Source: Treponema sp. (GTDB taxonomy: Bacteria > Spirochaetota > Spirochaetia > Treponematales > Treponemataceae). From it: a stretch of 64,000 bases of DNA. The position numbers and the translations under genes were made by a program. The stretch spans positions 4,665 through 68,664 of the forward strand of contig JAEDCY010000008.1 in NCBI GenBank assembly GCA_016293915.1, given 5' to 3'. The first letter of the stretch is position 1. Each line of letters begins with the position of its first letter. Below, one piece after another: positions 17,573 through 26,902 of this stretch. The notes under the pieces were generated by a model, which was given only the letters and a program-made list of their open reading frames with translations, searched no databases and was not told the DNA's origin.

Positions 17573-18448
17573 TTATAATCTGTCAAGAGAAGCTTCAAGC
17601 CACTTTGAGGCGAGAGTCGGATAAACAGACTGAATTCTTACAAAACTTCGAACTGCATCTTCATAATTTTTATTAAAATACTGTGATTCTCCAAGATAAA
17701 AACTTGCCCGGTTTCTTGTTTCTTCACTGATATTTGTTCCAATCAGCTGATTAAGCTTATCAATTGCTTCTTTATAGTTTCTTGTTACAAATGAAGTTTT
17801 CAAGATTTCGAAAAGAAGATAAGCATCACCACTTTCTGGAGAAACAAGATCTTCTTCAAAAATGTATGGCGTCAAAGGTGAAGAAATCGAAGCTTTTTTA
17901 TTTCCACCTGTAAGCTTTGTAACATTTGAAGCAGTTTTATCTGAAATCAGTGGTTCTGCACCAGCTCCTTCAATAATATCAAGATAAGGAAGTGGAGTTT
18001 TTCGCAAGGTTCCATCAGGATAAACTGTCTCATAATCCGTTTTTTCTGCCGGCACATCACTCTGCTTTTTTGCGGTAAGGTGTACTCCAGTTATTGTGGA
18101 ATTGAATGAAAGCAGTACAACATCATAAGGGCCTGCCGTAGTCTCCGAAATTATGGTGTAATAATAATCTCTGAGATCTCCAAGAGTATCTGTGTATGAG
18201 CTGCTATCCGGTGCAATTGCAGCAATCGGTTCGAGACCTTCAAGCTGGTTGTAAGAAGTAATCTGCTCTGTAGTTCTGTAAATTAAAAGATTATATAATG
18301 CCGGTTCCGGTTTTTTAGGAAGCTGCCAGGTAATTTTTACTTTTGTTCCGCTGCCAGCCCGTGCCTGAATATCACGAATAAGAGGCCGGTCTGCAAATAA
18401 GAAAGTGGCTGCGGTAATCAAAATAAGCGAGCAAAATAATTTCTTCAT
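17573..18448 (-). CDS. Exported protein with FN3-like and TPR-like parts
   Basis: A 291-residue protein with signal peptide MKKLFCSLILITAATFLFA, then a fibronectin-type-III-like segment (about residues 22-110: KVKITWQLP, YNLLIYRTTE, YYYTIISET), a linker, and two C-terminal TPR-like helices (about 215-290: YKEAIDKLNQL, RASFYLGESQYF). No catalytic motif is seen; function is unknown. ATG 18448 is chosen because it begins the signal peptide; earlier in-frame codons to 18511 would spoil it. It diverges from prfB across a short AT-rich gap of about 85 bases. Confidence 0.7.
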   Translation of the reverse strand: MKKLFCSLILITAATFLFADRPLIRDIQARAGSGTKVKITWQLPKKPEPALYNLLIYRTTEQITSYNQLEGLEPIAAIAPDSSSYTDTLGDLRDYYYTIISETTAGPYDVVLLSFNSTITGVHLTAKKQSDVPAEKTDYETVYPDGTLRKTPLPYLDIIEGAGAEPLISDKTASNVTKLTGGNKKASISSPLTPYIFEEDLVSPESGDAYLLFEILKTSFVTRNYKEAIDKLNQLIGTNISEETRNRASFYLGESQYFNKNYEDAVRSFVRIQSVYPTLASKWLEASLDRL

Positions 18449-18532
18449 AGTTACAATAATATCATGGAAATATGTTTTTGTCATAAATATGTGACATTGT
18501 TCAAAAGTCATTTTTCGTGTATTCTATAAACT

Positions 18533-19670
18533 ATGTTAGAAGAAATAAAATTACCTGTTGAACAGTTGAGAGAAGAAATCATGAATGTTTGGGGGCGTCT
18601 TTGACTCTGCCGCAATTGAAAAAGCTATAGCAGAAAAAGAAAAGCTTACAGAAGCCCCTGGTTTCTGGGATGACCACGAAGCCGCAGAAAAGGTAATGAG
18701 CCAGATTAGAAAGCTCAAAAACCGCATAGAACCCTGGAAAAAAATCATTGCAGATATGGATGACCTCGAAGCCATGTACGAGCTGGCCGCAGAATCAGGC
18801 GAGCAAAGTGACGAAGATGAAGTTCGTACAATGTATGAGGCTGCAAAAGCACAGTTTGATAAGCTGAATATCTTAAACCTGCTTTCAGGTGAAGTTGATC
18901 AGAATGATGCCTTCCTTACTGTACATGCGGGAGCCGGCGGAACAGAAGCCTGTGACTGGGCCTTTATGCTCAGCCGTATGTACCTGCGCTGGGCAGAACG
19001 TCACGGTTATAAAACAGAAGTTGTAGATGAACTTGAAGCAGAAGGCGGAATCAAATCTATCACAATTCAGATAAGTGGTGACTTTGTTTACGGTTATTTG
19101 AAAGGAGAGGGTGGTATTCACCGTCTGGTACGTATTTCACCTTTTGATGCAAATGCCCGCCGCCACACCAGCTTTGCTTCAGTTTATGTTTATCCTGTTC
19201 TTGATGATACTATTGAAGTTGATATTAAGCCGGAAGACCTTCGTGTAGATACCTACCGTGCAGGTGGAAAGGGTGGACAGCATGTAAATAAAACTGACTC
19301 AGCTGTTCGCTTTACTCATATACCAACGGGAATTGTAGTGGCCTGCCAGACAGAACGCAGTCAGCTTATGAACCGCCAGACTTGTATGAACATGCTCAAG
19401 GCTCGTCTTTATGAATATTACCGGGAGCAGAAAGAAAAAGAAAACTCAAAGTTTATGGCAGAAAAGAAAGATATCTCTTTTGGAAGCCAGATTCGCTCTT
19501 ATGTTTTCTGCCCTTATACAATGGTAAAGGATCATCGTACACGCTACTCTGTAGGAAATATTCAGGCAGTTATGGACGGCGATCTTGATGATTTTATGAA
19601 CGCATACCTTGTTGCAAAATGGAAAGGTCTTCCAATGGATGGCTCGGGAGATGATGACGAAGAAGTATAA
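18533..19670 (+). CDS. prfB: Peptide chain release factor 2 (programmed +1 frameshift)
   Basis: RF2 terminates translation at UGA and UAA. ATG 18533 opens a 23-codon frame (MLEEIKLPVEQLREEIMNVW, then GRL) that ends at UGA 18602-18604; translation must shift +1 at CTT-TGA-C to continue with DSAAIEKA to 19670, giving about 378 residues. The GGGGG run (18591-18595) has the spacing of the E. coli internal Shine-Dalgarno stimulator. The main frame shows the stop-codon tripeptide SPF (in RISPFDANARRHTS) and the catalytic GGQ (GGKGGQHVNK) near residue 247. Low RF2 slows UGA decoding and favours the shift, so the gene is autoregulated. Confidence 0.97.
18591..18605 (+). promoter_or_regulatory. RF2 frameshift signal
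   Basis: GGGGG CGT CTT TGA C: a Shine-Dalgarno-like G run, one codon, the CTT slip codon, in-frame UGA and a following C. This is the classical prfB recoding site and explains the apparent interruption of the gene. Confidence 0.95.
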
Positions 19671-21345
19671 AAAACTGCGGGCAGTTGTCTTAGTGTTTAC
19701 TTTTCTCTGGGCTTCTTTTTCACCTCTTTTTGGTGAAGATGGAAAATGGGTTATTGCAGCTCAGAAATTTATTTATGCACGCGGGCAGACAAAAAATGCC
19801 GTTACTTCAAATATTGAGGAAACTATTCCAATCAATATCCTCGAAAAAATCAGCAGATCGCTGGAACGTAACATTATGCCAAATGAACGTTTTGAGCGTG
19901 AAAATTATAAATTACGTACAGAAAGACAGTCTCTTTATCTTCAGCTTTCAAGTGAATATAAAAAACGAGATTCACTGGTTTTAAATAATTATTCTGATAT
20001 GCGTATGAAATCAGAATTAAAAGCTGAAGAAAAAAAAATAAAGCAGATTCAGGAAAAACTTGAAAAGAATATTGCAGAGCAGAAAGAAAAATATGAAAAA
20101 GCAGAAGTCCAGATGCATCTGGCTGCAGGTGAAGTTGATGATGATGACAACGTTGAGCTTAATGAAGCAGAGCTTGTAAAAAATCTCATAAAGAACATTT
20201 TTGAACAGAGTGAAGATTTAATTACAGAAGAAAATATTGCACTCTACAAAGATAGCGTAGAAAGTCTTTTTAAAACTACAGTAAAAGTAAAAGAAACAGA
20301 TTATACAGAACCTCTTTTTGAAAAAGAAGTTGTTTCGTCTGGAATAAATGGTTTAATTACAGGGCAAATTACTTCTTATGGTGATTTTATTTCTGTAGCT
20401 GTAGATTTGTATAATTATCCTGGAGCTAAAAAAATTGGTTCTGTAATGGAAGTTGGTGAGATTAAGGAACTTGATTTGATTACTTCAGAAATCTCCCGGC
20501 AGATACTTCCAATGATAGTAAATACATTACCAGTGAAATTTGTTTTTTCTATAGAGCCGGAAGAGGCAAAAGAAAAACTTTCAATATATGTAGATGATGT
20601 TCTTCAAAAAATGGAAAACGATACCGTTTCTCTGGATTCTGGAAGTCATAGAATTCAGTTTGTTTCTGAAGGTTATAAATCAGCTGGAGTAACTTATTTT
20701 TTTGAAGGAAATAAAAAATACAATATTGAAGTAAAATTCGAAAGACCGGTAATAGGCCATATACAGTTACAGTTAAAAAATGAACTGCCTGGAAATATTT
20801 ATGCAAATGCTGAACCTGCTTTAAAATTTGATGACAGAAATTCTCAAATTTCTATTAATGGAAATACTATTCTTGGTGAGTTTATTACAGAAGATAATGA
20901 AACTGCTTTCTTTTATATTCCAAAAAAACAGACATTTGATGGAAGTGCCGTAACTTTGAATCCAAAGCCGAGAGACAGAACGGAATATGTTAATACAAGG
21001 CGAAAATGGATGTACGGTGCATATACGGTGTTTATGATATCTTTAATTCCAACATTTTATACTTTTGGAAACTTTCAGATTAATAAAGATTTGTATTCAA
21101 AACAACAGATTGATTTTGAAACTGCAAAACGATGGCAGACAGCATCTAATATATCTTCAACAATCAGTATCTGTTGTGGAGTTTTCTGGGGAATTGAACT
21201 GATCAGATATCTTGTAGCTGCAAATTCTGTTTTGCCACAGAATGTAAAGCCTGGTATTGTGTCTGAGCAGGTTCCGGTGGGGATTCCTCCGGTTGAAACA
21301 CAGCAGGAAGAAGCTGTGGAAATTGAAAATGAAAATCAGCAATAA
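19654..21345 (+). CDS. Exported/membrane protein with coiled coil and PEGA-like domain
   Basis: About 563 residues. Signal peptide LRAVVLVFTFLWASFSPLFG, a charged coiled coil (about residues 80-165, Lys/Glu heptads), a middle domain with FISVAVDLYNYPGAKKIG, then a PEGA-like beta domain (about 290-370: DDVLQKMENDTVSLDSGSH) that often binds surface glycans. Two hydrophobic helices follow near the C-terminus (about 460-480 and 505-530), and the tail is Glu-rich. In-frame starts lie at 19639, 19651 and 19654, overlapping prfB; CGGGAG at 19645-19650 favours 19654. Function is unknown; a treponeme envelope protein is the likely class. Confidence 0.65.
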   Translation: MTKKYKKLRAVVLVFTFLWASFSPLFGEDGKWVIAAQKFIYARGQTKNAVTSNIEETIPINILEKISRSLERNIMPNERFERENYKLRTERQSLYLQLSSEYKKRDSLVLNNYSDMRMKSELKAEEKKIKQIQEKLEKNIAEQKEKYEKAEVQMHLAAGEVDDDDNVELNEAELVKNLIKNIFEQSEDLITEENIALYKDSVESLFKTTVKVKETDYTEPLFEKEVVSSGINGLITGQITSYGDFISVAVDLYNYPGAKKIGSVMEVGEIKELDLITSEISRQILPMIVNTLPVKFVFSIEPEEAKEKLSIYVDDVLQKMENDTVSLDSGSHRIQFVSEGYKSAGVTYFFEGNKKYNIEVKFERPVIGHIQLQLKNELPGNIYANAEPALKFDDRNSQISINGNTILGEFITEDNETAFFYIPKKQTFDGSAVTLNPKPRDRTEYVNTRRKWMYGAYTVFMISLIPTFYTFGNFQINKDLYSKQQIDFETAKRWQTASNISSTISICCGVFWGIELIRYLVAANSVLPQNVKPGIVSEQVPVGIPPVETQQEEAVEIENENQQ

Positions 21346-21374
21346 AAAGAATTTAAAATAAGGAGATTATAAAT

Positions 21375-22247
21375 ATGAAAAAATCCTTTGGTGAAAAATT
21401 AAAATCCTTGTTTTCAAAAGGAAGTTCAATAAATGAAGATTTTTTTGATGAGCTTACAGATATGCTTGTTGAAGGAGATATTGGAGCTAAAACTGCTTTT
21501 GAAGTGGTTGATGAACTTGAATCAATTTGTAATAAAGAAAAAATCCGTGAACAGAATGAAATTGTTGAGAAATTAAAGGAACTGCTTTTACAGGATGTGC
21601 GTTCAGTTTCTCTTGTACCGGAAGCTGGTAAACAGAATGTATGGATGATGCTTGGAGTAAATGGAGTTGGTAAAACAACTTCTGCTGCCAAGCTTGCAGA
21701 TTATTTTAAGAATAATGGTGTAGAAAATATTGTTCTTGCAAGTGCAGATACTTTCCGCGCTGCTGCTATTGAACAACTTGCTCTGCATGGACAAAAGCTT
21801 GGGGTTCGTGTTGTAAGCCATCAGCATGGTTCAGATCCTTCTGCTGTTGTTTTTGACGCTGCGGATGCTCTTCGTGCGGCAGGCCCTGGACTTGTAATTG
21901 CAGATACAGCAGGTCGTCTTCATAATAAAGAAAACCTTGTGCGTGAGCTTCAGAAAATAGATCGTACCTGTTCTTTAAAAGCCGATGAAGGTTGTTATAA
22001 AAAGATTCTTGTAATTGATGCAACTACCGGACAGAATGCACTTCGACAGGCAGAGGTTTTTAATGAGGCTGTAAAAATCGATGCAATTATTATGACAAAA
22101 TATGATTCTACTGCAAAAGGTGGAGTCGCAGTTTCAATTGGCCGTGAACTTAGTCTGCCAGTTGCTTATGTGTGTACAGGTGAAGGTTATAAAGATATCG
22201 GTCCTTTTGATGCTGCCTCATATATAAATGATTTTCTTGGATTGTAA
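21375..22247 (+). CDS. ftsY: Signal recognition particle receptor FtsY
   Basis: FtsY is the SRP receptor GTPase that delivers ribosome-nascent chains to SecYEG. The 290-residue protein is short: an N domain (about 1-80: LTDMLVEGDIGAKTA) and a G domain with P-loop GVNGVGKTT near residue 94, DTFRAAAIEQL, DTAGRLHNKENL, and the TKYDSTAKGG box where most family members have TKLDGTAKGG. The acidic N-terminal A domain of E. coli FtsY is absent, as in many bacteria. AAGGAG lies ten bases before ATG 21375. It is followed three bases later by a membrane-anchored protein and then lolCDE. Confidence 0.95.
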   Translation: MKKSFGEKLKSLFSKGSSINEDFFDELTDMLVEGDIGAKTAFEVVDELESICNKEKIREQNEIVEKLKELLLQDVRSVSLVPEAGKQNVWMMLGVNGVGKTTSAAKLADYFKNNGVENIVLASADTFRAAAIEQLALHGQKLGVRVVSHQHGSDPSAVVFDAADALRAAGPGLVIADTAGRLHNKENLVRELQKIDRTCSLKADEGCYKKILVIDATTGQNALRQAEVFNEAVKIDAIIMTKYDSTAKGGVAVSIGRELSLPVAYVCTGEGYKDIGPFDAASYINDFLGL

Positions 22248-22250
22248 ATT

Positions 22251-23444
22251 GTGAAAATAAATCTGAAGTTTCTGCTGGATTCTTTTACCAGATTTGGAAA
22301 GAAAAAGATTCTCATTATTTCAATAGTACTTGTTGCTTTAATAAGTATCTTGTTGTCATCAGCAATTTTTTTGTCTAAAAAATCGAAAAGAGGAGAAGCT
22401 GAAGAGTCGAAAAATCACAATGAAGAATTATCTTTTGATATAGATTTATATAATCCTGCTTTAGATGATGCAACGTGGGTTGAATCAGTTTTTGCAAGAA
22501 TTGAAGAAGAAAGAATTGCAGAAGAACTTCGAATAATGGAAGAAAGTCTTGAAGAATATCAGATAGATGATGCGAGTGAACTTATAAAGGACGATGAGGA
22601 AGAATCTACAATGAATTCAGAATCAGAATCATCAGAAGTGTCAGAAATGTCTGATGAAACAAATGATTCACAGGCAGAAGAAACTCTGTCTGAAATAGAA
22701 AATTTTTTTAGTGAAGAAAAAGAAGAAGTTACAAAAACTGGAAAAAATGATTTGCTGAGTTTTTATGAATTTGACAATGAAATCTTTACATCACAGGATT
22801 CAGAAGGTAATCATATTTTAGTTCATTCCATGAAAGAAAAAGTAAATAGATTTTTTTATGACGATGAATACAAACTTATAAAAAAAGAAGTATGGAATAT
22901 ACCTTCAGCATCTAAGGCAGCTTTAGAAAAAACGGAAACTTATAAATATTTTGAAAATTCAAAAGTTGTTTCTGAAAAGGAAATTACAGGGCCATATACG
23001 GTAGAAAATGTAAAATATAATAATGATGGAAAAACACTTTCTGCTGAAAAATATGCAGTGTTTGAAGAAAAAGAACATATAACAGAAAAAAGACATTTTT
23101 CATATGATGATGATGGAAATCTTTTATCTGATGAATTAAAAGAATACTTTTATAAAGCAGATGATTATAAAGATCTGGATTATTCTTTTACAAAAAAATA
23201 TCTGTATTCATATAACGATGAAGGAATTCCGCCTGATTTTAAATATTTTGAAAACGGTATTTTAAAAATGCATAATAAGTATTCAACAGAAAAAGGAAAC
23301 TTTACAAGCCGAATATTTTTTGACGAAGGGCTTTCTGTAAAATCATATTATGAAAACAATATTCGTGTTCGCGATGTTTATTACAGAAACAACAGTATTA
23401 TAAGGGAGAAGGTTTATGAAGAACCTGAAAAATCAGAAGAATAA
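22251..23444 (+). CDS. Membrane-anchored acidic protein with repeat strands
   Basis: A 397-residue protein of unknown function. One membrane anchor (about residues 20-42: ILIISIVLVALISILL), an acidic Ser/Glu-rich stretch (about 48-165), then a C-terminal region of repeated Tyr/Asp/Gly strands (YKYFENSKVV, KYNNDGKTLS, FSYDDDGNLLS, YLYSYNDEG) resembling YD- or toast-rack-type beta repeats. Topology suggests a single-pass protein with an extracytoplasmic repeat domain. The start is GTG 22251, three bases after ftsY, with no good ribosome site, so it probably relies on coupling. Its 3' end overlaps the lolC-like gene by 29 bases. Confidence 0.6.
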   Translation: MKINLKFLLDSFTRFGKKKILIISIVLVALISILLSSAIFLSKKSKRGEAEESKNHNEELSFDIDLYNPALDDATWVESVFARIEEERIAEELRIMEESLEEYQIDDASELIKDDEEESTMNSESESSEVSEMSDETNDSQAEETLSEIENFFSEEKEEVTKTGKNDLLSFYEFDNEIFTSQDSEGNHILVHSMKEKVNRFFYDDEYKLIKKEVWNIPSASKAALEKTETYKYFENSKVVSEKEITGPYTVENVKYNNDGKTLSAEKYAVFEEKEHITEKRHFSYDDDGNLLSDELKEYFYKADDYKDLDYSFTKKYLYSYNDEGIPPDFKYFENGILKMHNKYSTEKGNFTSRIFFDEGLSVKSYYENNIRVRDVYYRNNSIIREKVYEEPEKSEE

Positions 23445-24750
23445 TTTTTTTAATAGTCTCCGCTGGATTTCTGTTGTTTCCAGACGTTTTGCGCGAGTTG
23501 ACCGAAAGGGGCGCTCTTCTGTCACTTCTGTGCTTGCAACTCTTGGAATTTGTTTTGGTGTTATGACGCTTACTGTTGTTATGAGTGTTATGAACGGTTT
23601 TCAGATGAGTTTTATTGATTCGATTCTCGAAGTTTCATCTTATCATCTGAGGGTGATAAATGTGGCACCGGAGCAGGAGAATGCTCTGAAAGCGGCTTGT
23701 GAGACGGAAAAAAGGATCAGGGCCTGTGTGCCATTTTATGAGGCGCAGGCTCTTATGACCGGAGAAAAAGGCGGAGCTGTAGCTGTAAATGTTCGTGCTG
23801 CTGATGAATCAATTTATTATAAAGATGAAGGTTTTAAAAAAGAATTAAGAATGATTTCTGGTAGTTTTGATTTTTCAGAAACTGATTCAATCATACTTGG
23901 AAGTACACTTGCAAGAAATCTTGGAGTCCGCACCGGAGACACCGTAAACCTTCTGGTCATGAGTGGCGGAAGCGACGTAGACCTCTTTTCATCCGACCGT
24001 CTTTTTACAGTGCGCGGAATTTTTACAACCGGCTATGCAGAGATAAACAGTGCCTGCGCATTTACAGGAACTGCTGCTGCAGAAAAATATTTTGGGGCTT
24101 CGGCAAAAAAAATCTGGGGAATCAAAATCAGAAATTATGATAAAGAGTTGGGTGTTGTCGCAAGCCTTAAAAAACAACTGGGCTTGTCAGATTCATCAAA
24201 AACTCAAATACAGTCATGGCGAAGCTTTAACAAAACCTTTTTTGGTGCCCTGCGAATCGAAAAAAACATGCTGCTGCTGCTTGTCGCTTTAATTTTCGTT
24301 GTTGTTGCAATAAATATTTATAACGGTATGAGACGACTTGTATTTGAAAGGCGTACAGAAATAGCTGTGCTTTCAGCTCTTGGGGCTCGTAAAGGCGGAA
24401 TAAAATCAATTTTTATTATGCGGGGGGTTATTATGGGAACAGTGGGGGCTCTCACAGGTGTTGTTCTTGGCATAATAATCAGTTTGAATACAGATGTTGT
24501 TTTTACTCTTGCAGCAAAGTTAATGTATGGAATTCAATATCTTATAACAGCTCTTACAGATCGTCAGAATCTGCAGTATGTTCAAATTAATTCTTCCTAT
24601 AATCTTTATGCAAGCATTCCTGCCCGATTGTTTCCGGGAGAAGTAACTGCAATAACTTTGTTCGGAGTTTTTTCTCCTTTAATTGCTTCCTGGGCAGCAA
24701 GCAGAAATGTTTTAAAATTGACAGTTTCGGAGGTACTCCACAATGAGTAA
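23416..24750 (+). CDS. lolC: LolC/LolE-type ABC transporter permease (first)
   Basis: Permease of the MacB/FtsX superfamily, 444 residues. The layout is characteristic: an N-terminal helix (about 38-60: VTSVLATLGICFGVMTLTVV), a large periplasmic domain (about 65-280), then three C-terminal helices (about 283-303, 333-358, 400-425) with the GMRRLVFERRTEIAVLSALGA coupling segment before the second. In proteobacteria LolCDE extracts lipoproteins from the inner membrane; lipoprotein-rich treponemes carry the same arrangement. It overlaps the upstream gene by 29 bases and the ATPase gene by 8. The AGGGAGAAGG stretch just upstream supports ATG 23416. Confidence 0.8.
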   Translation: MKNLKNQKNNFFNSLRWISVVSRRFARVDRKGRSSVTSVLATLGICFGVMTLTVVMSVMNGFQMSFIDSILEVSSYHLRVINVAPEQENALKAACETEKRIRACVPFYEAQALMTGEKGGAVAVNVRAADESIYYKDEGFKKELRMISGSFDFSETDSIILGSTLARNLGVRTGDTVNLLVMSGGSDVDLFSSDRLFTVRGIFTTGYAEINSACAFTGTAAAEKYFGASAKKIWGIKIRNYDKELGVVASLKKQLGLSDSSKTQIQSWRSFNKTFFGALRIEKNMLLLLVALIFVVVAINIYNGMRRLVFERRTEIAVLSALGARKGGIKSIFIMRGVIMGTVGALTGVVLGIIISLNTDVVFTLAAKLMYGIQYLITALTDRQNLQYVQINSSYNLYASIPARLFPGEVTAITLFGVFSPLIASWAASRNVLKLTVSEVLHNE

Positions 24751-25417
24751 AAATATCCTGACTATAAAAAATCTTGAAAAAGTTTACGTTACAGACAGCG
24801 AAAAACTTACCGTTCTCAAGGGATTGAATCTTAGTGTTGATGAAGGTTCTAAAATTGCTATTGTCGGTGAAAGTGGCAGCGGCAAGAGTACCCTTCTGAA
24901 TATTATTGGTGGAATTGATAATGCTACAAGTGGAAGTGTTCAGGCCGGTGAGTGGGAAGTTACAAAACTAAACGAGGTAAAAATGTCTGAATACCGCTCG
25001 CACTTTCTGGGTTTGATTTTTCAGTTTCATTATCTTCTTAAAGATTTTACTGCCCTTGAAAACGTTTATATGCCGGCTTTGATAGCAGGCCTTTCAAAAA
25101 AAGAAGCAATTGAAAGAGCCGAAGCTCTCCTATGTGATGTTGGTGTTTCGGAACGTATGAATCATTTGCCGTCTCAACTTTCTGGTGGTGAACGCCAGCG
25201 GGTTGCAGTAGCCCGTGCTTTAATTAATGATCCAAATCTTATTCTTGCAGATGAACCTACTGGAAACCTTGACCCTGCAAACGCTCAGAAAATAGGTGAA
25301 CTTCTTTTTTCTATGGCAGATAAATATAAAAAAACGCTTATTCTTGTAACTCATGATATGAAGCTTGCAGCTAATGGAGACAGTCAGTTCCGTATTGTGG
25401 AGGGCCACCTTAAATGA
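24743..25417 (+). CDS. lolD: LolD-type ABC transporter ATPase
   Basis: A 224-residue ATPase with Walker A GESGSGKST near residue 39, Q-loop FQFHYLLKDFTALENV, signature LSGGERQRVA near residue 140, Walker B LILADEPTGNLD and the H-loop VTHD. The LKDFTALENV and GNLDPANA stretches are typical of the LolD/MacB ATPase group. It should power the two flanking permeases. The start lies in an 8-base overlap with lolC, with CGGAGG upstream; its stop overlaps lolE by four bases (ATGA). Confidence 0.9.
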   Translation: MSKNILTIKNLEKVYVTDSEKLTVLKGLNLSVDEGSKIAIVGESGSGKSTLLNIIGGIDNATSGSVQAGEWEVTKLNEVKMSEYRSHFLGLIFQFHYLLKDFTALENVYMPALIAGLSKKEAIERAEALLCDVGVSERMNHLPSQLSGGERQRVAVARALINDPNLILADEPTGNLDPANAQKIGELLFSMADKYKKTLILVTHDMKLAANGDSQFRIVEGHLK

Positions 25418-26730
25418 GACTTTCATATTCCTTAAAATTTGCAAAGAGTCTCATTTTTCCAAAGTCCGAAAAAAAGTCTATTGCCCGTAAAAGTCTTTTT
25501 GGGGCGGTGCTTTGTATAGGGCTTAGTATTGTTCCTCTTGTTGTTGTTACCTCAGTTACTAATGGTATGATAGACGGAATGACAGAGCGCATTATAGGAC
25601 TTTCTTCGTCTCACATTCAGGCCTTCGTAGCTCCAAATATTTCAAAGGTTGGCACTGCAGAAAGCTTTATGGATTATGCAAAAAATCTGTTTTCCTGCAG
25701 GGGGGTGCTTGCTGCTTATCCCGAAGTAGAGATTTCGGCAATTGCAGTCGGAAAAAACGGAAGAAGTGGCGCTGAAATACGTGCCCTTGAAAAAGATATC
25801 TTTGTGCGAAATAAATCATTCGAAAAACTTTTTGAAGTTTGTGAAGGAAATATTTCTGATTTTGTAAAGCCTGATGAAAAGGAAAAACGCTCTCCGGTAG
25901 TTATTGGAAAGAAAATGGCAGAAGAGCTCGAACTTCACAGCGGAGATCTTCTTAGAATAGTTACAACAAGGACTGTTGGAGAAAAAATAATTCCAAAGCT
26001 TACTTCTTTTAAAATTTCTGCAATAGTTTCTTCTGGTTATCAGGAGCTGGATCAGTTCTGGGTATTTATTCCAATCGAAGCTGCCTATTCAAATCTTTCA
26101 ATGGAAAGTGCTGAATTCAATGTTATGATAGAAACAGCAGATGCCTTTTCTCCTGAACTTGTCGCAATTCAAAAAAGGGTGAGTGAATATTTTGGACGAT
26201 ATGCAAATGTTTATCGCTGGGACCAGATTCACACTGCAGAATTCGAAAATTTTTCATCTACAAAGGTAATGCTTGTTTTTGTAATGATGCTGATTGTTCT
26301 TGTTGCTACGGTAAATATTTCTTCTGCAATCGTAATGCTTGTAATGGAGCGTCAGAAGGAAATTGCAATATTAAAGAGTATTGGTGCAAAACCTCAGGGA
26401 ATCACTTTTGCCTTTTTACTGGCGGCTCTTTCTTGTGGAGGCTTTGGACTTTTAATCGGGCTTCCTGTGGGAATCCTTTTGACTCTTTTTTCAAATCAGA
26501 TTGTTCATGGACTTGAGAGTCTTGTAAACTTTTTTGCAGTAATGGGTGAGGGCAGTCAGGTTCACCTTATGGATCCGGCTTATTATTTGAGTGAAATTCC
26601 TGTTGAAATTCCTGTAAAACAGATTATCCTTATAATTATAGCAGTTTTATTGCTTTCGGTACTGGTTTCATATCTGCCTTCCCGAAAGGCTGGCCGTGAA
26701 AAACCTCTTGATATTTTGAGGAAGAATTAG
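25414..26730 (+). CDS. lolE: LolC/LolE-type ABC transporter permease (second)
   Basis: A second FtsX-superfamily permease, 438 residues, with the same layout as the first: helix about 28-50 (LFGAVLCIGLSIVPLVVVTS), periplasmic domain, and three C-terminal helices (about 283-305, 328-350, 405-428) with MERQKEIAILKSIGAKPQG before the second. Two different permeases around one ATPase match LolC/LolE heterodimers; which one binds lipoprotein cannot be assigned here. The operon ends here; a composite palindromic element follows at 26754. Confidence 0.8.
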   Translation: MRLSYSLKFAKSLIFPKSEKKSIARKSLFGAVLCIGLSIVPLVVVTSVTNGMIDGMTERIIGLSSSHIQAFVAPNISKVGTAESFMDYAKNLFSCRGVLAAYPEVEISAIAVGKNGRSGAEIRALEKDIFVRNKSFEKLFEVCEGNISDFVKPDEKEKRSPVVIGKKMAEELELHSGDLLRIVTTRTVGEKIIPKLTSFKISAIVSSGYQELDQFWVFIPIEAAYSNLSMESAEFNVMIETADAFSPELVAIQKRVSEYFGRYANVYRWDQIHTAEFENFSSTKVMLVFVMMLIVLVATVNISSAIVMLVMERQKEIAILKSIGAKPQGITFAFLLAALSCGGFGLLIGLPVGILLTLFSNQIVHGLESLVNFFAVMGEGSQVHLMDPAYYLSEIPVEIPVKQIILIIIAVLLLSVLVSYLPSRKAGREKPLDILRKN

Positions 26731-26753
26731 GATAATCAGTGAACTTGTAATAA

Positions 26754-26859
26754 AGATGCTGAAACATAGGGAGCGCCCCTGCTATGCAGGGGAAAAATAG
26801 TCCAGTGGACAATTTTTAGCGAGTCTCCGAGTAGCTGTGCTGCGAAGGTTCAGCAGGAC
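26754..26859. repeat. Composite palindromic element, copy 1
   Basis: About 106 bases. Outer arms GATGCTGAA/TTCAGCA, constant block AACATAGGGAGCG, variable hairpin CCCCTGC-TAT-GCAGGGG, variable hairpin GTCC-AGT-GGAC flanked by A and T tracts, then constant AGCGAGTCTCCGAG and hairpin AGCTGTGCTGC. It aligns end to end with 53042-53146 and the reverse complement of 53758-53863. Confidence 0.85.
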
Positions 26860-26861
26860 AT

Positions 26862-26887
26862 GTCACCCTGAACTTGTTTCAGGGTCT
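26862..26887 (+). repeat. Short hairpin repeat before mcsA
   Basis: One unit of the GTCAY-stem-GAACTTGTTTC-stem-RTCT family with CCCTGAA/TTCAGGG stem. It ends 15 bases before the mcsA start and would be translated if an upstream start were used. Confidence 0.85.
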
Positions 26888-26902
26888 CAACGTGGGTTGT
26901 CG

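Noticed and set aside
18585..18602. Selenocysteine or nonsense mutation at UGA in prfB
   Set aside because: The UGA sits in the exact RF2 frameshift context; continuity is in the +1 frame, not by readthrough.
26837..26902. N-terminal extension of McsA
   Set aside because: It translates the palindromic repeat (HPELVSGS) and the zinc domain begins only at 26903.
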